Notes: a model not told the origin generated them from the sequence alone. 64,000 nucleotides of DNA from Pandoraea sp. (GCF_004297875.1 NZ_SCSK01000035.1:248001-312000); one strand, 5' to 3'. Positions 1 through 11,558 are shown, numbered from the stretch's first letter. Numbers and translations: made by a program.

Positions 1-1528
1 GGATCAACGTGCGGCGGGCGTCGCCGAATTGCTTGGCGTCCGCCTCGATCTCCCTGATGATGAGCCGCTTCATGGCCGTCTCGCTGGCGAGCAGTTCTTC
101 GAGCTTGGCCTTTTCGTCACGCAGCGTTGCCAGCTCCTGTTCGAGCTTGATCGCTTCGAGACGGGCCAATTGGCGCAAGCGGATTTCGAGAATATCTTCG
201 GCTTGCCGCTCGCTCAGACCGAACGCTTCGATCAACGCCGTCTTGGGTTCGTCCGATTCGCGAATAATGCGAATCACCTCGTCGATATTGAGGAAGACCG
301 TCAGACGCCCTTCCAGGATGTGAATGCGATCGTCCACCTTGCCGAGTCGATACTGCGTGCGGCGCGTGACCGTGGCAAAGCGAAAGCCGATCCATTCGCT
401 CAGGATGTCGCGTAGCGATTTCTGGCGCGGCCGGCCGTCGGCGCCGATCATCACCAGATTGATCGCCGCGTTCGACTCCATGCTGGTATGCGCCAGCAGC
501 GCATTGACAAACTCGGTCTGATCGATCCGGCTCGACTTCGGTTCGAACACCAGCCTGACCGGCGCGTTCTTGCCAGATTCGTCGCGCACCGCGTCGAGCA
601 GCGCCAGCACGCTTTGCTTGAGCTGCGTCTGCTCGGGAGTCAGCGACTTCTTGCCGAGCTTGACCTTTGGGTTGGTGATTTCCTCGATCTCTTCGAGCAC
701 TTTCTGGCAGGAGGCGTTGGGCGGCAATTCATGCACCACCAGTTGCCACTGACCACGCGCCAGCTCCTCGATTTTCCAGCGCGCCCGCACTTTCAGACTG
801 CCGCGGCCGGCCTCGTAGGCGGCGCGGATGTCGGCCTGGCTCGAAATGATCTGGCCACCGCCTGGAAAATCGGGTGCGCTGATGTGGTCGAGCAAGTCGC
901 CCGAATCGAGCTTCGGATTGCGAATCAAGGCGATCGCCGCGTCGGCCACCTCGCGCAGATTGTGCGACGGAATCTCGGTCGCCAGCCCCACCGCAATGCC
1001 GGAAGCGCCATTGAGCAGCACGAACGGCAGACGCGCCGGCAAGGTCCTGGGCTCTTCGGTCGAACCGTCATAGTTAGGCACGAAATCGACCGTGCCGGCA
1101 TCGATTTCGTCGAGCAGCAGGCGAGCGATCGGCGTCAGGCGTGCTTCGGTGTAGCGCATGGCCGCCGCACCATCGCCGTCGCGCGAGCCGAAATTACCTT
1201 GCCCGTCGATCAGCGGATACCGCATCGAGAAGCCTTGGGCCAGACGTACCAGGGCGTCATAGGCCGACTGGTCGCCGTGCGGGTGAAACTTGCCCAGCAC
1301 GTCGCCGACCACGCGCGCGGACTTGACCGGTTTGGCGTCGGCCGCCAGCCCCATCTCGTTCATCGCGAAGAGGATGCGGCGCTGCACCGGCTTTTGCCCA
1401 TCGCAAACGTCGGGCAGCGCGCGCCCCTTGACCACGCTGACCGCATAGTCGAGGTAGGCGCGTTCGGCATAGGCGCCGAGCGTCAGGGCATCGGCATCCG
1501 GCTCGAAAAGAATGTCTTGTTGTTCCAT
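1..1528 (-). CDS. parC: DNA topoisomerase IV subunit A (ParC), C-terminus cut by window edge
   Basis: ParC is the DNA-cleaving subunit of topoisomerase IV and decatenates daughter chromosomes together with ParE. Reading leftwards from the ATG at 1526-1528, the frame is open to base 1 (about 509 residues visible of a usual ~750). The winged-helix region, the HPHGD quinolone-resistance segment near residues 82-91 and the catalytic tyrosine in RYTEAR (about Tyr126) are present. The residue matching E. coli Ser80 reads Gln87 and the one matching Glu84 reads Asp91; this may simply be the family form. parE lies immediately upstream on the same strand (49-base gap), so the two probably share a transcript. 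The identification is secure; the C-terminal beta-pinwheel lies outside the window. Confidence 0.96.
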   Translation of the reverse strand, partial: MEQQDILFEPDADALTLGAYAERAYLDYAVSVVKGRALPDVCDGQKPVQRRILFAMNEMGLAADAKPVKSARVVGDVLGKFHPHGDQSAYDALVRLAQGFSMRYPLIDGQGNFGSRDGDGAAAMRYTEARLTPIARLLLDEIDAGTVDFVPNYDGSTEEPRTLPARLPFVLLNGASGIAVGLATEIPSHNLREVADAAIALIRNPKLDSGDLLDHISAPDFPGGGQIISSQADIRAAYEAGRGSLKVRARWKIEELARGQWQLVVHELPPNASCQKVLEEIEEITNPKVKLGKKSLTPEQTQLKQSVLALLDAVRDESGKNAPVRLVFEPKSSRIDQTEFVNALLAHTSMESNAAINLVMIGADGRPRQKSLRDILSEWIGFRFATVTRRTQYRLGKVDDRIHILEGRLTVFLNIDEVIRIIRESDEPKTALIEAFGLSERQAEDILEIRLRQLARLEAIKLEQELATLRDEKAKLEELLASETAMKRLIIREIEADAKQFGDARRTLI

Positions 1529-1577
1529 AAATCAGCTGTGCATTTTCAGAAATCGGAGAGAAGATTCGGCCAGTCGC

Positions 1578-3554
<1,977 letters not shown>

Positions 3555-3587
3555 GTTTTTTCTTGACTGACGGTCCGGATCTGCCCG

Positions 3588-3616
3588 CACTTTTCCACAG
3601 CGGATGTGGACAAGTG
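3588..3616. promoter_or_regulatory. Inverted pair of DnaA-box-like sites upstream of parE
   Basis: TTTTCCACA at 3591-3599 fits the DnaA box consensus TTWTNCACA, and TTGTCCACA on the opposite strand at 3605-3613 differs from it at one position. Together they form a near-palindrome centred on GCGGA. A 12-base perfect inverted repeat (CCGGATCTGCCC at 3575-3586 and its complement at 3687-3698) encloses the region. The location is the parE upstream region. DnaA-linked control is an inference from motif similarity only. Confidence 0.35.
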
Positions 3617-3731
3617 CGGGGAAAACCCGTTGAAATTTTTCAAAAACATCATGGAATCAAAGCGTTCCATGTTGCGCCCGGAATCTGGGCAGATCCGGCG
3701 CCCGGTTCGGCGCGCCTATTCTACGGGAGAC

Positions 3732-5663
3732 TCAGCCGTTTTCCCCACGCCGCTTGGCTTCGAGCGCCTCCCAGCGCTCGAGCGCCTCGAGCAACGCCAG
3801 CTCGATCGCTTCGTGCCGCTCGCTCAACGCGGCCCCGCGCTGCGGATCGACGGCAAACACGCTGCCGTCCTCCAACTGCGCGGCAATCGTCTTTTGCTCG
3901 CTTTCCAATGCGGCGATCTGTTCGGGCAGCGTGTCGAGTTCGCGCTGCTCCTTATAGCTCAGCTTGACCGTGCGATTGGCGCCACGCGACACCTTGGCGT
4001 CTTCCTTCGCAGCGGGTTTGGCATTGGCCCCGCCGGCCGCGGCCAGCGCCTGGGCCCGCGCCGACTGCACCTGCCAGTCGCTGAATCCACCGACATATTC
4101 CCGCCACAGGCCCTCGCCTTCGGCGGCGACGACCGAGGTCACGACATTGTCCAGAAAGGCGCGATCGTGGCTGACCAGAAACACCGTGCCGGCGAAATCC
4201 TCCAGCAGCTCCTCGAGCAGCTCGAGCGTCGGAATGTCGAGGTCGTTGGTCGGCTCGTCGAGCACCAGCACGTTGGCGGGCCGGGCGAACAGCCGGGCCA
4301 GCAGCAGGCGGTTGCGCTCACCGCCCGAGAGCGAGCGCACCGGCGAGCGGGCGCGCTCGGGCGAGAACAGAAAGTCACCCAGATAGCTCATGACATGCTT
4401 GCGCGCGCCGTTGATCTCGATCCAGTCGCTACCGGGACTGATGGTGTCGACCAGGGAGCGCTCCGGGTCAAGCTGCGCGCGCATCTGATCGAAATAGGCA
4501 ATCTGCAGATTGGTGCCGTTGCGCACTTGGCCCGTATCAGGCGGCAACTGCCCCAGAATGAGCTTGAGCAGGGTAGTCTTGCCGGCACCGTTCGGGCCGA
4601 TGATGCCGACCTTGTCGCCGCGCATGAAGGTGGCTGAAAAATCCCGCACCACGCAGCGCGCGCCGAAAGACTTGCTGATATCGGTAAGCTCCGCAATGAC
4701 CTTGCCTGAGCGATCGGCCTGCGAGATATCGAGCTTGACGTTGCCCTGTGCCTCGCGACGCGCGACGCGCTCGCGTCGCATCTGCAGCAAACGCTCGATG
4801 CGCGACACGCTGCGCGTGCGGCGTGCCTCGACGCCCTTGCGGATCCACACCTCTTCCTGCGATAACAATTTATCGAACTTTTCGTTCTCGACCTGCTCGG
4901 CTGCCAGCTGTTGCGCCTTACGCTCCTGGTACTTGGAAAAATTGCCCGGATAGGACAGCAGCCGGCCGCGATCGAGTTCAACGATGCGAGTCGCCACGCG
5001 ATCGAGAAAGCTGCGGTCGTGCGTAATGAACAACAAGCTGCCGCGAAAGCCCAGCAGCAGCTCTTCCAGCCAGCGGATCGAGTCGAAGTCGAGGTGATTG
5101 GTGGGTTCGTCAAGCAGCAGCACGTCGGGGCGCGCAACCAGCGCTTGCGCCAGCGCCACGCGCTTTTGCAGCCCGCCCGAGAGCGTACCTACACGCGCAT
5201 GGCCATCGAGCTTGAGCTGCGCCAGGGTGGTCTCGACCCGCGTCTTGAGCTGCCAGCCATCGCTGGCATCGAGTGAAGCCTGCAATGCGGTGAACTCGGT
5301 GAGCAACGCATCGTGCTCAGGGCCCTCGCCGCTGCGCGCCAGTTCGTCGGCGATCCGCTCATAAGCCGAGAGCGTGACATGCATCTCACCGAGCCCGCTG
5401 GCGACCGCGTCGAATACCGTCTGCTGCGCATCGAAAGACGGCTCCTGCGGAACGTAGACGGTGCTGATGCCGTTTTGCCGGGTGATCTGACCGTCGTCAG
5501 GAGCGATCAACCCCGCGACGATTTTCAGCAGAGACGACTTGCCGGCGCCATTGCGTCCGATCAGGCCAACGCGCTCGCCAGCCTCCAGTGAAAACTCGGC
5601 ATGGTCGAGCAGCGCAACGTGACCGAACGCCAGTTGCGCGGCGGAAATGGAAAACAGGGACAT
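3732..5663 (-). CDS. uup: ABC-F family ATPase, Uup-type
   Basis: A soluble protein with two fused ABC domains and no membrane segments, as in ABC-F proteins that act on ribosomes or nucleic acids. Each half has a Walker A (GRNGAGKSS; GPNGAGKTT), a signature (LSGGLQKR; LSGGERNR) and a Walker B (LLLDEPTNHLD; LVLDEPTNDLD). The 643-residue length and the charged C-terminal extension with a predicted coiled coil match Uup (about 635 residues in E. coli), which influences transposon excision and ribosome assembly. EttA/YbiT lack this long C-terminal arm. The start ATG at 5663 begins MSLFSISAAQLAFG. The gene stands alone, with parE downstream on the same strand. Confidence 0.93.
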   Translation of the reverse strand: MSLFSISAAQLAFGHVALLDHAEFSLEAGERVGLIGRNGAGKSSLLKIVAGLIAPDDGQITRQNGISTVYVPQEPSFDAQQTVFDAVASGLGEMHVTLSAYERIADELARSGEGPEHDALLTEFTALQASLDASDGWQLKTRVETTLAQLKLDGHARVGTLSGGLQKRVALAQALVARPDVLLLDEPTNHLDFDSIRWLEELLLGFRGSLLFITHDRSFLDRVATRIVELDRGRLLSYPGNFSKYQERKAQQLAAEQVENEKFDKLLSQEEVWIRKGVEARRTRSVSRIERLLQMRRERVARREAQGNVKLDISQADRSGKVIAELTDISKSFGARCVVRDFSATFMRGDKVGIIGPNGAGKTTLLKLILGQLPPDTGQVRNGTNLQIAYFDQMRAQLDPERSLVDTISPGSDWIEINGARKHVMSYLGDFLFSPERARSPVRSLSGGERNRLLLARLFARPANVLVLDEPTNDLDIPTLELLEELLEDFAGTVFLVSHDRAFLDNVVTSVVAAEGEGLWREYVGGFSDWQVQSARAQALAAAGGANAKPAAKEDAKVSRGANRTVKLSYKEQRELDTLPEQIAALESEQKTIAAQLEDGSVFAVDPQRGAALSERHEAIELALLEALERWEALEAKRRGENG

Positions 5664-5746
5664 AGGTAGGGATGCGTGCGGAACTGCAAAAAGGGCTATT
5701 GTACGCGCGGCCCCCTGCGGCGTCGCGCAGTCTGCCGCGTCCGGCC

Positions 5747-6205
5747 TCAGGCGTGCCGCAGCATTTCCAGGTGGGGAATGCCGTCTTCATCGTAGGGTTC
5801 GCCGACCCTGACGAAACCAAACGATTCGTAAAAGCGCTGCAAGTACATCTGGGCACCGATGCGAACCGTGCTGCGAGGCCAATGCGTCTGGATGCAATCG
5901 AGTCCGTAAGCCACCAGCCGGCGCCCCATGCCAGTGCGGCGGTAGGCGGCGGCGGTCAGAACACGGCCAAGCGACGCCTCGGGATAGGACACGCCAGGCC
6001 GCAGCAAGCGTGCGTAAGCGGCAATGATCACCTGTCCGGATTCGCCCGGTGCCTGTGCAAAGACATGCAGCGCGCGCTCATCCTTGCCGTCGATATCGGC
6101 ATAAAGGCATCGCTGCTCGAGCACGAATACCGCGGCGCGGGCGGCCAGGATGCCGTACAGCTCATCGGCTTGGAGTGATTCGAAGCGTTTGCAGTGCCAT
6201 TGCAT
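5747..6205 (-). CDS. GNAT acetyltransferase, ElaA family
   Basis: A 152-residue protein that follows ElaA along its length: AVFVLEQRCLYADIDGKD in the first third, the acetyl-CoA binding stretch GRVLTAAAYRRTGMGRRL (RxxGMG motif), then GAQMYLQRFYESFGFVRVGEPYDEDGIPH at the end. ElaA proteins are N-acetyltransferases of poorly defined substrate. The longer frame to 6307 adds an unrelated N-terminus, so MQWHCKRFESLQ at 6205 is taken as the start. Monocistronic on the minus strand. Confidence 0.88.
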   Translation of the reverse strand: MQWHCKRFESLQADELYGILAARAAVFVLEQRCLYADIDGKDERALHVFAQAPGESGQVIIAAYARLLRPGVSYPEASLGRVLTAAAYRRTGMGRRLVAYGLDCIQTHWPRSTVRIGAQMYLQRFYESFGFVRVGEPYDEDGIPHLEMLRHA

Positions 6206-6263
6206 GGGGGCGAGGAGCAAAAATAGGGGCTCGATATAAGGGGGGGGCGCCGCGCTAGCCGGC

Positions 6264-6497
6264 TCAGTGAAAACGCACAATCCCTTGTTCGATGTCGGCC
6301 CGGGCATTGCGCTCGGCGTCGTCGAGCGCCGTATGCCGGCTCTCGAAACCGTAGGCGGTCTGAACCTGATACGTGCGAACCTTCTTCAGGCCGGTGTCAG
6401 TCGGCTGCAGAATTTCGTAGAACGCGTCCCAGCGCGCATTGTCGCGCTGCACCGCGCTGACGTGGTAATGAAGATCTTGGTATTTGGTGTATTTCAT
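6264..6497 (-). CDS. Small protein of unknown function (77 aa)
   Basis: A short soluble protein beginning MKYTKYQDLHYHVSAVQRD, rich in charged and aromatic residues and without signal peptide or membrane segment. I do not recognise a domain. The ATG at 6495-6497 is preferred over the long upstream extension to 6746, whose composition looks non-coding. The nearest convincing promoter is about 390 bases upstream (6893-6922), which would give an unusually long leader. The ORF is compact and its reading frame looks protein-like, but its reality rests on inference alone. Confidence 0.55.
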   Translation of the reverse strand: MKYTKYQDLHYHVSAVQRDNARWDAFYEILQPTDTGLKKVRTYQVQTAYGFESRHTALDDAERNARADIEQGIVRFH

Positions 6498-7428
6498 CTT
6501 GTTCAAATTTCTCGCTTGATTCGGCGCATCTTCGCAGCTGTGTTTTGCAAATGCGTGACGAAGGTGGCATCCGGTCGATAAAACGCCAGGCCATGCTCGC
6601 CACCCGAGCGGCATCGAGCCGTAACGGGCGCACTGGCAGGCCGGGCCTACCGCAATCAGGCACGGCATCCGATGGAGCTGCGTGCCCGCTGAAAATCTAC
6701 CTCGGCCGGTCGACGAAAAATCCGTCAACGCGAACGAAAAATGCAAACCGGGTAATGGGCTGGCAGAGGAAAAAGCGCGCGAAAAAACTTGTTATGCGTG
6801 AAATGCGAATATGCAGGGGAACTGCAGAAACCAACAAGATGGCGCGCAAAAACTTTCTTTTAATTAGGCAAATGTCATGCGGCTAGGGGCGGATTATACA
6901 TCAAGCCGCCGCCAACGGCCAACCTCGCCCGCCGCGCTACGTCGCGAAACCACGAAATATTCAGGTCTGCGGCAGGCCATGGACCCGATTTTAGGCGTCG
7001 CGAGCAAATCCATTGCCCGGCTCCGCATGGCGCCGTGTCTCCGCCGGCGGCCAACGCCTTCGGCCGCTCACTTTGACAACCGCACCCCTCCCGCGGGTGA
7101 ATCGGCCATTTCGGGTACACCGCCCAGGGATACAAAAACAAAAAGCTTTTTCAGGCGATTTTTGGGCTAACTCCTGCTTCGCGACGCGAGTAAAACGGTT
7201 ATGGTTTCCCCTTGCTTCCGAGTTACTTTGCATAACGAAGCTTTTGTCACGCATCATGCCCGCCAGAGATGGATCCATGCCGAGCCGCTTCGATCACGCC
7301 ACCGTCGCCCCGCCAGACCGCTCGCTCTATTCCTTCGAAATGCCGGTCGTGATCGCCCAGCGACAAGGGTTCAACACGGAAGGCATGACCGCCGGTTTTC
7401 CAGCCCTGAAGATTCCATGGAGTATCGA
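6498..7428. other. Non-coding stretch of about 930 bases
   Basis: No convincing gene is seen. The stretch holds a minus-strand sigma-70-like promoter (6893-6922), a 12-base palindrome AAAAAGCTTTTT at 7140-7151, and an AT-richer patch around 6760-6880. A plus-strand 58-codon frame (7256-7432) ends in an ATGA overlap with the tle4 start and could be a translated leader peptide, but its sequence is not recognisable. No vgrG sequence was found, although vgrG is the expected upstream neighbour of a tle4 module. Confidence 0.5.
6893..6922 (-). promoter_or_regulatory. Sigma-70-like promoter on the minus strand
   Basis: On the minus strand a perfect TATAAT (complement of 6893-6898) lies 18 bases downstream of TTGGCC (complement of 6917-6922). 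Transcription would start near 6885 and run toward the 77-codon ORF at 6264-6497, leaving a leader of about 390 bases. The -10 is perfect and the -35 is moderate. Confidence 0.5.
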
Positions 7429-9214
7429 ATGACTACCTCAGACGATGCAGTACGCTATGCGCCGGGCTCCATCACGGCCGACGGAGACTATATCTTTTCC
7501 TGGCATTTGACCTCGTGCCAGCGCAAGGATCCGGTCATTCTCGAAATACCTCCCGAGGAGGCGCTGCCGGTGATCTTCGTGCCGGGCATCATGGGTTCGA
7601 ATCTGCGCAGCAACGACAACAACGGTGCTCAGAAAGAGGCGGTCTGGCGACTTGACAACAGCTCCCTTTGGAACTGGGTCCCCATTGCCAAGGATAAGCC
7701 AATAGATTTGCTCAAGGAAATGATCACGGCACTTGCAGGGGACCGCCAACAGTCGCTACATCCGGAGAAAGTCGACGTCGACCCTGGTGGAGCCACCCCT
7801 CGACAGGCGGGCGGCTCGGTATACGATCCGGAGCAATACGGCGAGCGCGGCTGGGGCGAAATCGGCGAAGGCAGCTATCACGGCTTTTTGCTGTGGCTGG
7901 AGCAAACGCTCAACGGCCAGGGATACAACCCGGCCACCTGGCCTGAGTTCCATTATCCCGCCATGAGCGCGGCGCCCGCACCCGGCCAGAAGCCGTGCGT
8001 CCCCAGGCTCCCGCCGGGCATCCGCATGAGCCTGCGCGGGCTGCCGGATAAATGCGATGCCGGCCCGCTCGAGCTGTATTCCGACGATCTGCTTGCACGG
8101 GCCGGCTATCGCATGCCCGTCTACGCGTGCGGCTATAACTGGCTGGACAGCAACCTCGCCGCCGCCGAGCGGCTCAGGCAACGCATTCTCACCATCATCC
8201 AGGCGAACAACCACCGGCACTCCCGCTGCTCGCGGGTCGTTCTCATTACCCATTCGATGGGCGGGCTGGTGGCGCGCGCCTGCCAGCAACTGGCGGGCAT
8301 GCGCGAGGCGATTGCGGGCATCGTGCACGGCGTGATGCCCGGCGTGGGGGCGGCCGTGGCCTACCGCCGCTGCAAGATCGGCATGTGGGACGAAGGCGGC
8401 GTGCCGGCCAAGGCGGCCAGCCAGGTCATCGGCCGCACGGGCCAGGAAACCACCGCCGTGTTTGCCCAGGCGCCCGGCGCGCTGCAACTGCTGCCTACCC
8501 GGCAGTACCGGCCGGGGTGGCTCACCATCGCCGGGCCCTGCGGTAAAGCGCTGAAGACCGAGCCGCGCTCCGGCGATCCCTACAAGGACATCTATTTGCG
8601 CGAGGACCGCTGGTGGGGATTGATCCGCAAGGAATGGCTCAATCCGCCAAACGGGAGTGGATTGGATTGGGAGCAATACACGAAAAACCTTGGCAAGGCC
8701 GCGAAATTCCACGACGGGCTTCAAGACGACTATCACCCCAATACCTACATCTTCTACGGCAACGCCCCGAACCTACATCTTCTACGGCAACGCCCCGAAG
8801 GCCAACAGCTTCGACGGCGTGCACTGGCGGAATCAACCCGGCCTGCGGCCCGAAGGCGAGCCCTCGCCAACGGCCGATCAGGTCAGCCGGATGAGCTTTG
8901 CGCAGGTGCGCGACGACGGCAGCAACCCCCAGTACGTCGGTGGCAAGGCGCACATCGTGCCCGCGCCGATGCACCCCGTCGTCATGCAAAGCAGCCACTG
9001 GGAGCTGGTATGCGCCAGTCAGGACAGCGGCGGCGACGGCACCGTGCCCATCAGCTCAGGCGCCTTTGCGCTGCACAGCGGCGGTGCGGCGATCCAGCAT
9101 CAGCTGGGCATTCCCACCATCGAGCATGAAAGCGCCTATCACGACGAGACGGCGCGCCGGTTCGTGCTGTATGCGCTGCAGAAAATCGCCAGCCGAGCCA
9201 GGGCCAGCCAATGA
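7429..9214 (+). pseudogene. tle4: T6SS lipase effector, Tle4-like, frameshifted by a 28-bp tandem duplication
   Basis: The protein is an alpha/beta-hydrolase fold lipase of the type VI secretion phospholipase class. The N-terminal part has VIFVPGIMGSNLRS (oxyanion region) and the nucleophile elbow LITHSMGGLVAR. In the second reading frame, after the break, follow GGDGTVPISSG (catalytic Asp region) and an HESAYHDE segment (candidate catalytic His). A perfect 28-bp repeat at 8743-8770 and 8771-8798 shifts the frame by +1. Removing one copy joins the frames into one ~585-residue protein. As it stands, translation continues out of frame to 9129 and loses the Asp and His. The start at 7429 (GGAG 8 bases upstream) is preferred over 7417. 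The stop overlaps the tli4 start (ATGA). The order effector-immunity-PAAR matches the P. aeruginosa tle4 locus. Confidence 0.85.
8743..8798. repeat. Perfect 28-bp tandem duplication inside tle4
   Basis: Two identical adjacent copies beginning ACCTACATCTTC occupy 8743-8770 and 8771-8798. Each encodes TYIFYGNAP in a different frame. Twenty-eight is not a multiple of three, so the duplication by itself breaks the reading frame, and exact loss of one copy would restore it. Confidence 0.97.
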
Positions 9215-10283
9215 GCCGGCTGTTGCGATATGCCTGCGGCGCGCTGCTCGCCGCCTCGATGAGCGCATGCGGTCCGACCGCCAAGGAGAAACAGGTAATG
9301 AGCGAATTGACCTCCCGGATGAAGCCGGTGTGCATGGGCCGGTTTGTCATGGACGTGCCCGAGGGAATGCGGTTCGGCGGCCACGTGACGCTGTACTATG
9401 GTCTCGGCATCAACTTCAAGAAAGTCGAAGCATTCATCGAATCGCATGACGCGAGGCCCGAGTCGATGCGTGAGCAGATGGATGCTCGGGCCAGGACGAT
9501 CGATCAAGGCGACAAGAACTGGAGAACCAAGCGATCGATGCTCCTGGAATACCGACCGGTCAACGAGCACATGATCTATCTTCGCAAACAAGATGATCTT
9601 GCTGGTGCTGCCGCCAGCAATCACGAACTCCACGTTCTGGTGGGCAAAACCCAACTGGTCCTGAAGCCGGACGTTACTCGCCCGGCGGCAAGGTGGAGAC
9701 GCCCGAGCAGGTGGCGGCCCGGCTATTCAAGATTGCCGGCCAGATCCGCCCCTACGACGACCCACACAAGGCCGGCCCGGGCTTTTGCCTCGGGTCGGTG
9801 GTCATCGACAGCAACAACGACGAGGAGACTGCCTCGATAGGATTTCGCATGGATCAATATCCCGATCTGGGTCTTCGCATCTACAGCAAAGCCTTGACTC
9901 CGGACGGTTCGGACAAAACATTGCTTGAGCGTGCCGCTCAAGTCGAGAGTCAGTTTAGTGTCGATGTACTGCGCAAAGGTAATGTTGCCTTGGCCGACAT
10001 GGCAGCCCAAGAATGGCTGACCACGGGGAGCGATAAGCACGACAATCTCACTCTGCTGTTCCGGGTCGAATCCATGCGCGCCGATCCGTCGTTTGTACGG
10101 CCGCTTATATCCATCAAGTTAAAAACCGGCGGACAACTCACCGGAGGCCCCGGCGAGGGGAAATACGTCGCGTCCTCGCTCACACCACGCGAAGCCATCG
10201 CGCTATGGGATGCCATCGTCTCGTCCATACGCGTGCGGCCAAACGCGGTCAGATCTGCCTCGTCTTCCGATCAATCCGTGTAG
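9211..10283 (+). pseudogene. tli4: T6SS immunity lipoprotein, Tli4 family, frameshifted
   Basis: Immunity proteins of this family are periplasm-facing lipoproteins that neutralise Tle4 lipases. The first frame (9211 to about 9668) has a lipoprotein signal with lipobox ASMSAC and the family opening VCMGRFVMDVPEGM. The second frame (through 10283) carries PGGKVETPEQVAARLFKIAG and the C-terminal Tli4 domain ending in LTPREAIALWDAIVSSIRVR. The frames differ by one base, and a one-base loss near 9667-9670 would explain it. Restored length is about 357 residues, normal for the family. The start codon overlaps the tle4 stop (ATGA), so the genes are translationally coupled. A sequencing error at this position is an alternative explanation. 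Confidence 0.82.
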
Positions 10284-10388
10284 TCCCGGCAACAAGGCAG
10301 CGATTGAATAAGCCTCGACATTCGCCTCGACAGCACTTGTGTTTTGAACCGTCAACGGCCCACGAGCATCGCGAACCAGGAAAAGATC

Positions 10389-10637
10389 ATGGATTTCTTA
10401 CGTCTGGGCGATGCCACCGATCACGGCGACAGAGTCATCGCCGCCGCCTCCGCGATGAATTATGACGGACGGCCGTTGGCGCGCATGGGTGATGGCATGA
10501 CTTGCGGCAAACATTCCAATGCTCGCCCCAATCGCATCACCGACGGCGATCCAACGATGACGGGCGACGGTGTCCCGTTTGCACGCCACGGTCGCCGCGT
10601 CGAATGCGGGCGCCAGTTGATCCCCAGTGTCATATAA
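10389..10637 (+). CDS. PAAR-domain T6SS spike-tip protein
   Basis: PAAR proteins form the sharp tip on the VgrG spike and can carry effectors. The 82-residue product opens LRLGDATDHGDRVIAAAS, followed by GRPLARMGDGMTC and DGDPTMTGDGVPFARHGRRVECG, the usual three short beta repeats with conserved His/Cys positions. AGGAAAA lies 6 bases before the ATG. It lies 105 bases after tli4 and, unlike its two neighbours, has an intact frame. There is no C-terminal toxin extension, so it is a stand-alone tip. Confidence 0.9.
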   Translation: MDFLRLGDATDHGDRVIAAASAMNYDGRPLARMGDGMTCGKHSNARPNRITDGDPTMTGDGVPFARHGRRVECGRQLIPSVI

Positions 10638-11027
10638 CGACACGCTCGCGCCGGTTGAACTGCCCAGCCTCCAGGGAGGTCTCCTCGCCGCCCCGGTCGC
10701 CGCGACATATTCGCCGGGTAGGCAAGACTGTTGGAACGCCGCCGTCCCACGCGCCGTCGAGGCCTCGCCGCTACCTGCTGAAAATGGTGTGACGAGGTTC
10801 GGCACCCGACTGCACGTGCACAGTGGTCTCGAGCGTGAAAAAATCTGAAAACAACTGCTGCACGGCGTTCCCGCCCTGCCGGGCGCCATATGATGCGGTC
10901 CAGTCCAGTGTGGCGCCGATGTCGAGACAATGAAGGCGCGGCAAGTCGGCTCTTCGATGCGACACCGGGAACGTCAGTCCGAACGACCACTCACCCCGGC
11001 AAGCGAGCGGGTAGCGCACAATCCGCG
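10638..11027. other. Non-coding stretch of about 390 bases
   Basis: This lies between the PAAR gene (plus) and a membrane-protein gene (minus), so it is a convergent 3' region. A GTG-started 73-codon frame (10627-10848) overlaps the PAAR stop but resembles no known protein. No strong hairpin with a T-run was noticed. Confidence 0.4.
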
Positions 11028-11558
11028 CTAGCGCCGGGCGAAGGCCTGCGGGCTGGTTTGCACATCGAGTTGTGCAAGCAGCCAATACATGTAGCCGGCA
11101 AACGCGCCGAACACGAGATGGCCGGCCAGCATCAGCCAGCCGCGCGAGGCGGCGAACCACGGAAAAACGTCGGTCATCACGTAGAAATTGAACAGATAGA
11201 CCGCCAAACCGAACACGGCGCCGGCAATCGATACGGTTGCCACGTCGGAGTCGAGCCGGAACGGTGCGACGATCGCTCCCAGGATCAGCCCCAGGCCGAC
11301 GCCAAGCGCGAAATGCACGGCCAGCGCAGCGGCCACGACGGTCACGTCGAAGGTGGCCGGCGGCGGCAGGACGCCCGTGCCGAGCAGGATGGCCGCCACC
11401 ATGCGCGACGGTATCCAGGGACTTTGTCCTGTCACCAGCAGCACCGCCAGCATTTCCACCGCGGAAAAGAACGCGCAGGCAGCGAATCCGGCCGTCGCGG
11501 CGGCGGCCCAGTCAGGTTTGCGATGGGTGAAATGATGCGTGTCCAGATGAAGTTCCAT
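11028..11558 (-). CDS. Conserved hypothetical multi-pass membrane protein (176 aa)
   Basis: I do not recognise the family. The protein has about four hydrophobic helices: AGFAACAFFSAVEMLAVLLV, the stretch around VTVVAAALAVHFALGVGLGL, VSIAGAVFGLAVYLFNFYVM and GWLMLAGHLVFGAFAGYMYW. The N-terminus is polar (MELHLDTHHFTHRKPD). A perfect AGGAGG ribosome site precedes the ATG at 11558 and settles the start. It lies between the T6SS module and hpnN and could belong to either or neither. Confidence 0.7.
   Translation of the reverse strand: MELHLDTHHFTHRKPDWAAAATAGFAACAFFSAVEMLAVLLVTGQSPWIPSRMVAAILLGTGVLPPPATFDVTVVAAALAVHFALGVGLGLILGAIVAPFRLDSDVATVSIAGAVFGLAVYLFNFYVMTDVFPWFAASRGWLMLAGHLVFGAFAGYMYWLLAQLDVQTSPQAFARR

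Noticed and set aside
6498..6900. RNase P RNA, tmRNA or 6S RNA in the long leader
   Set aside because: The size would fit, but the conserved core sequences of these RNAs are absent on both strands.
7256..7432. 58-codon ORF ending in an ATGA overlap with tle4
   Set aside because: The overlap hints at coupling, but the peptide matches nothing, lacks a clear ribosome site and the frame extends into non-coding-like sequence.
10627..10848. GTG-started 73-codon ORF after the PAAR gene
   Set aside because: It overlaps the PAAR stop, has no good ribosome site and no recognisable feature.
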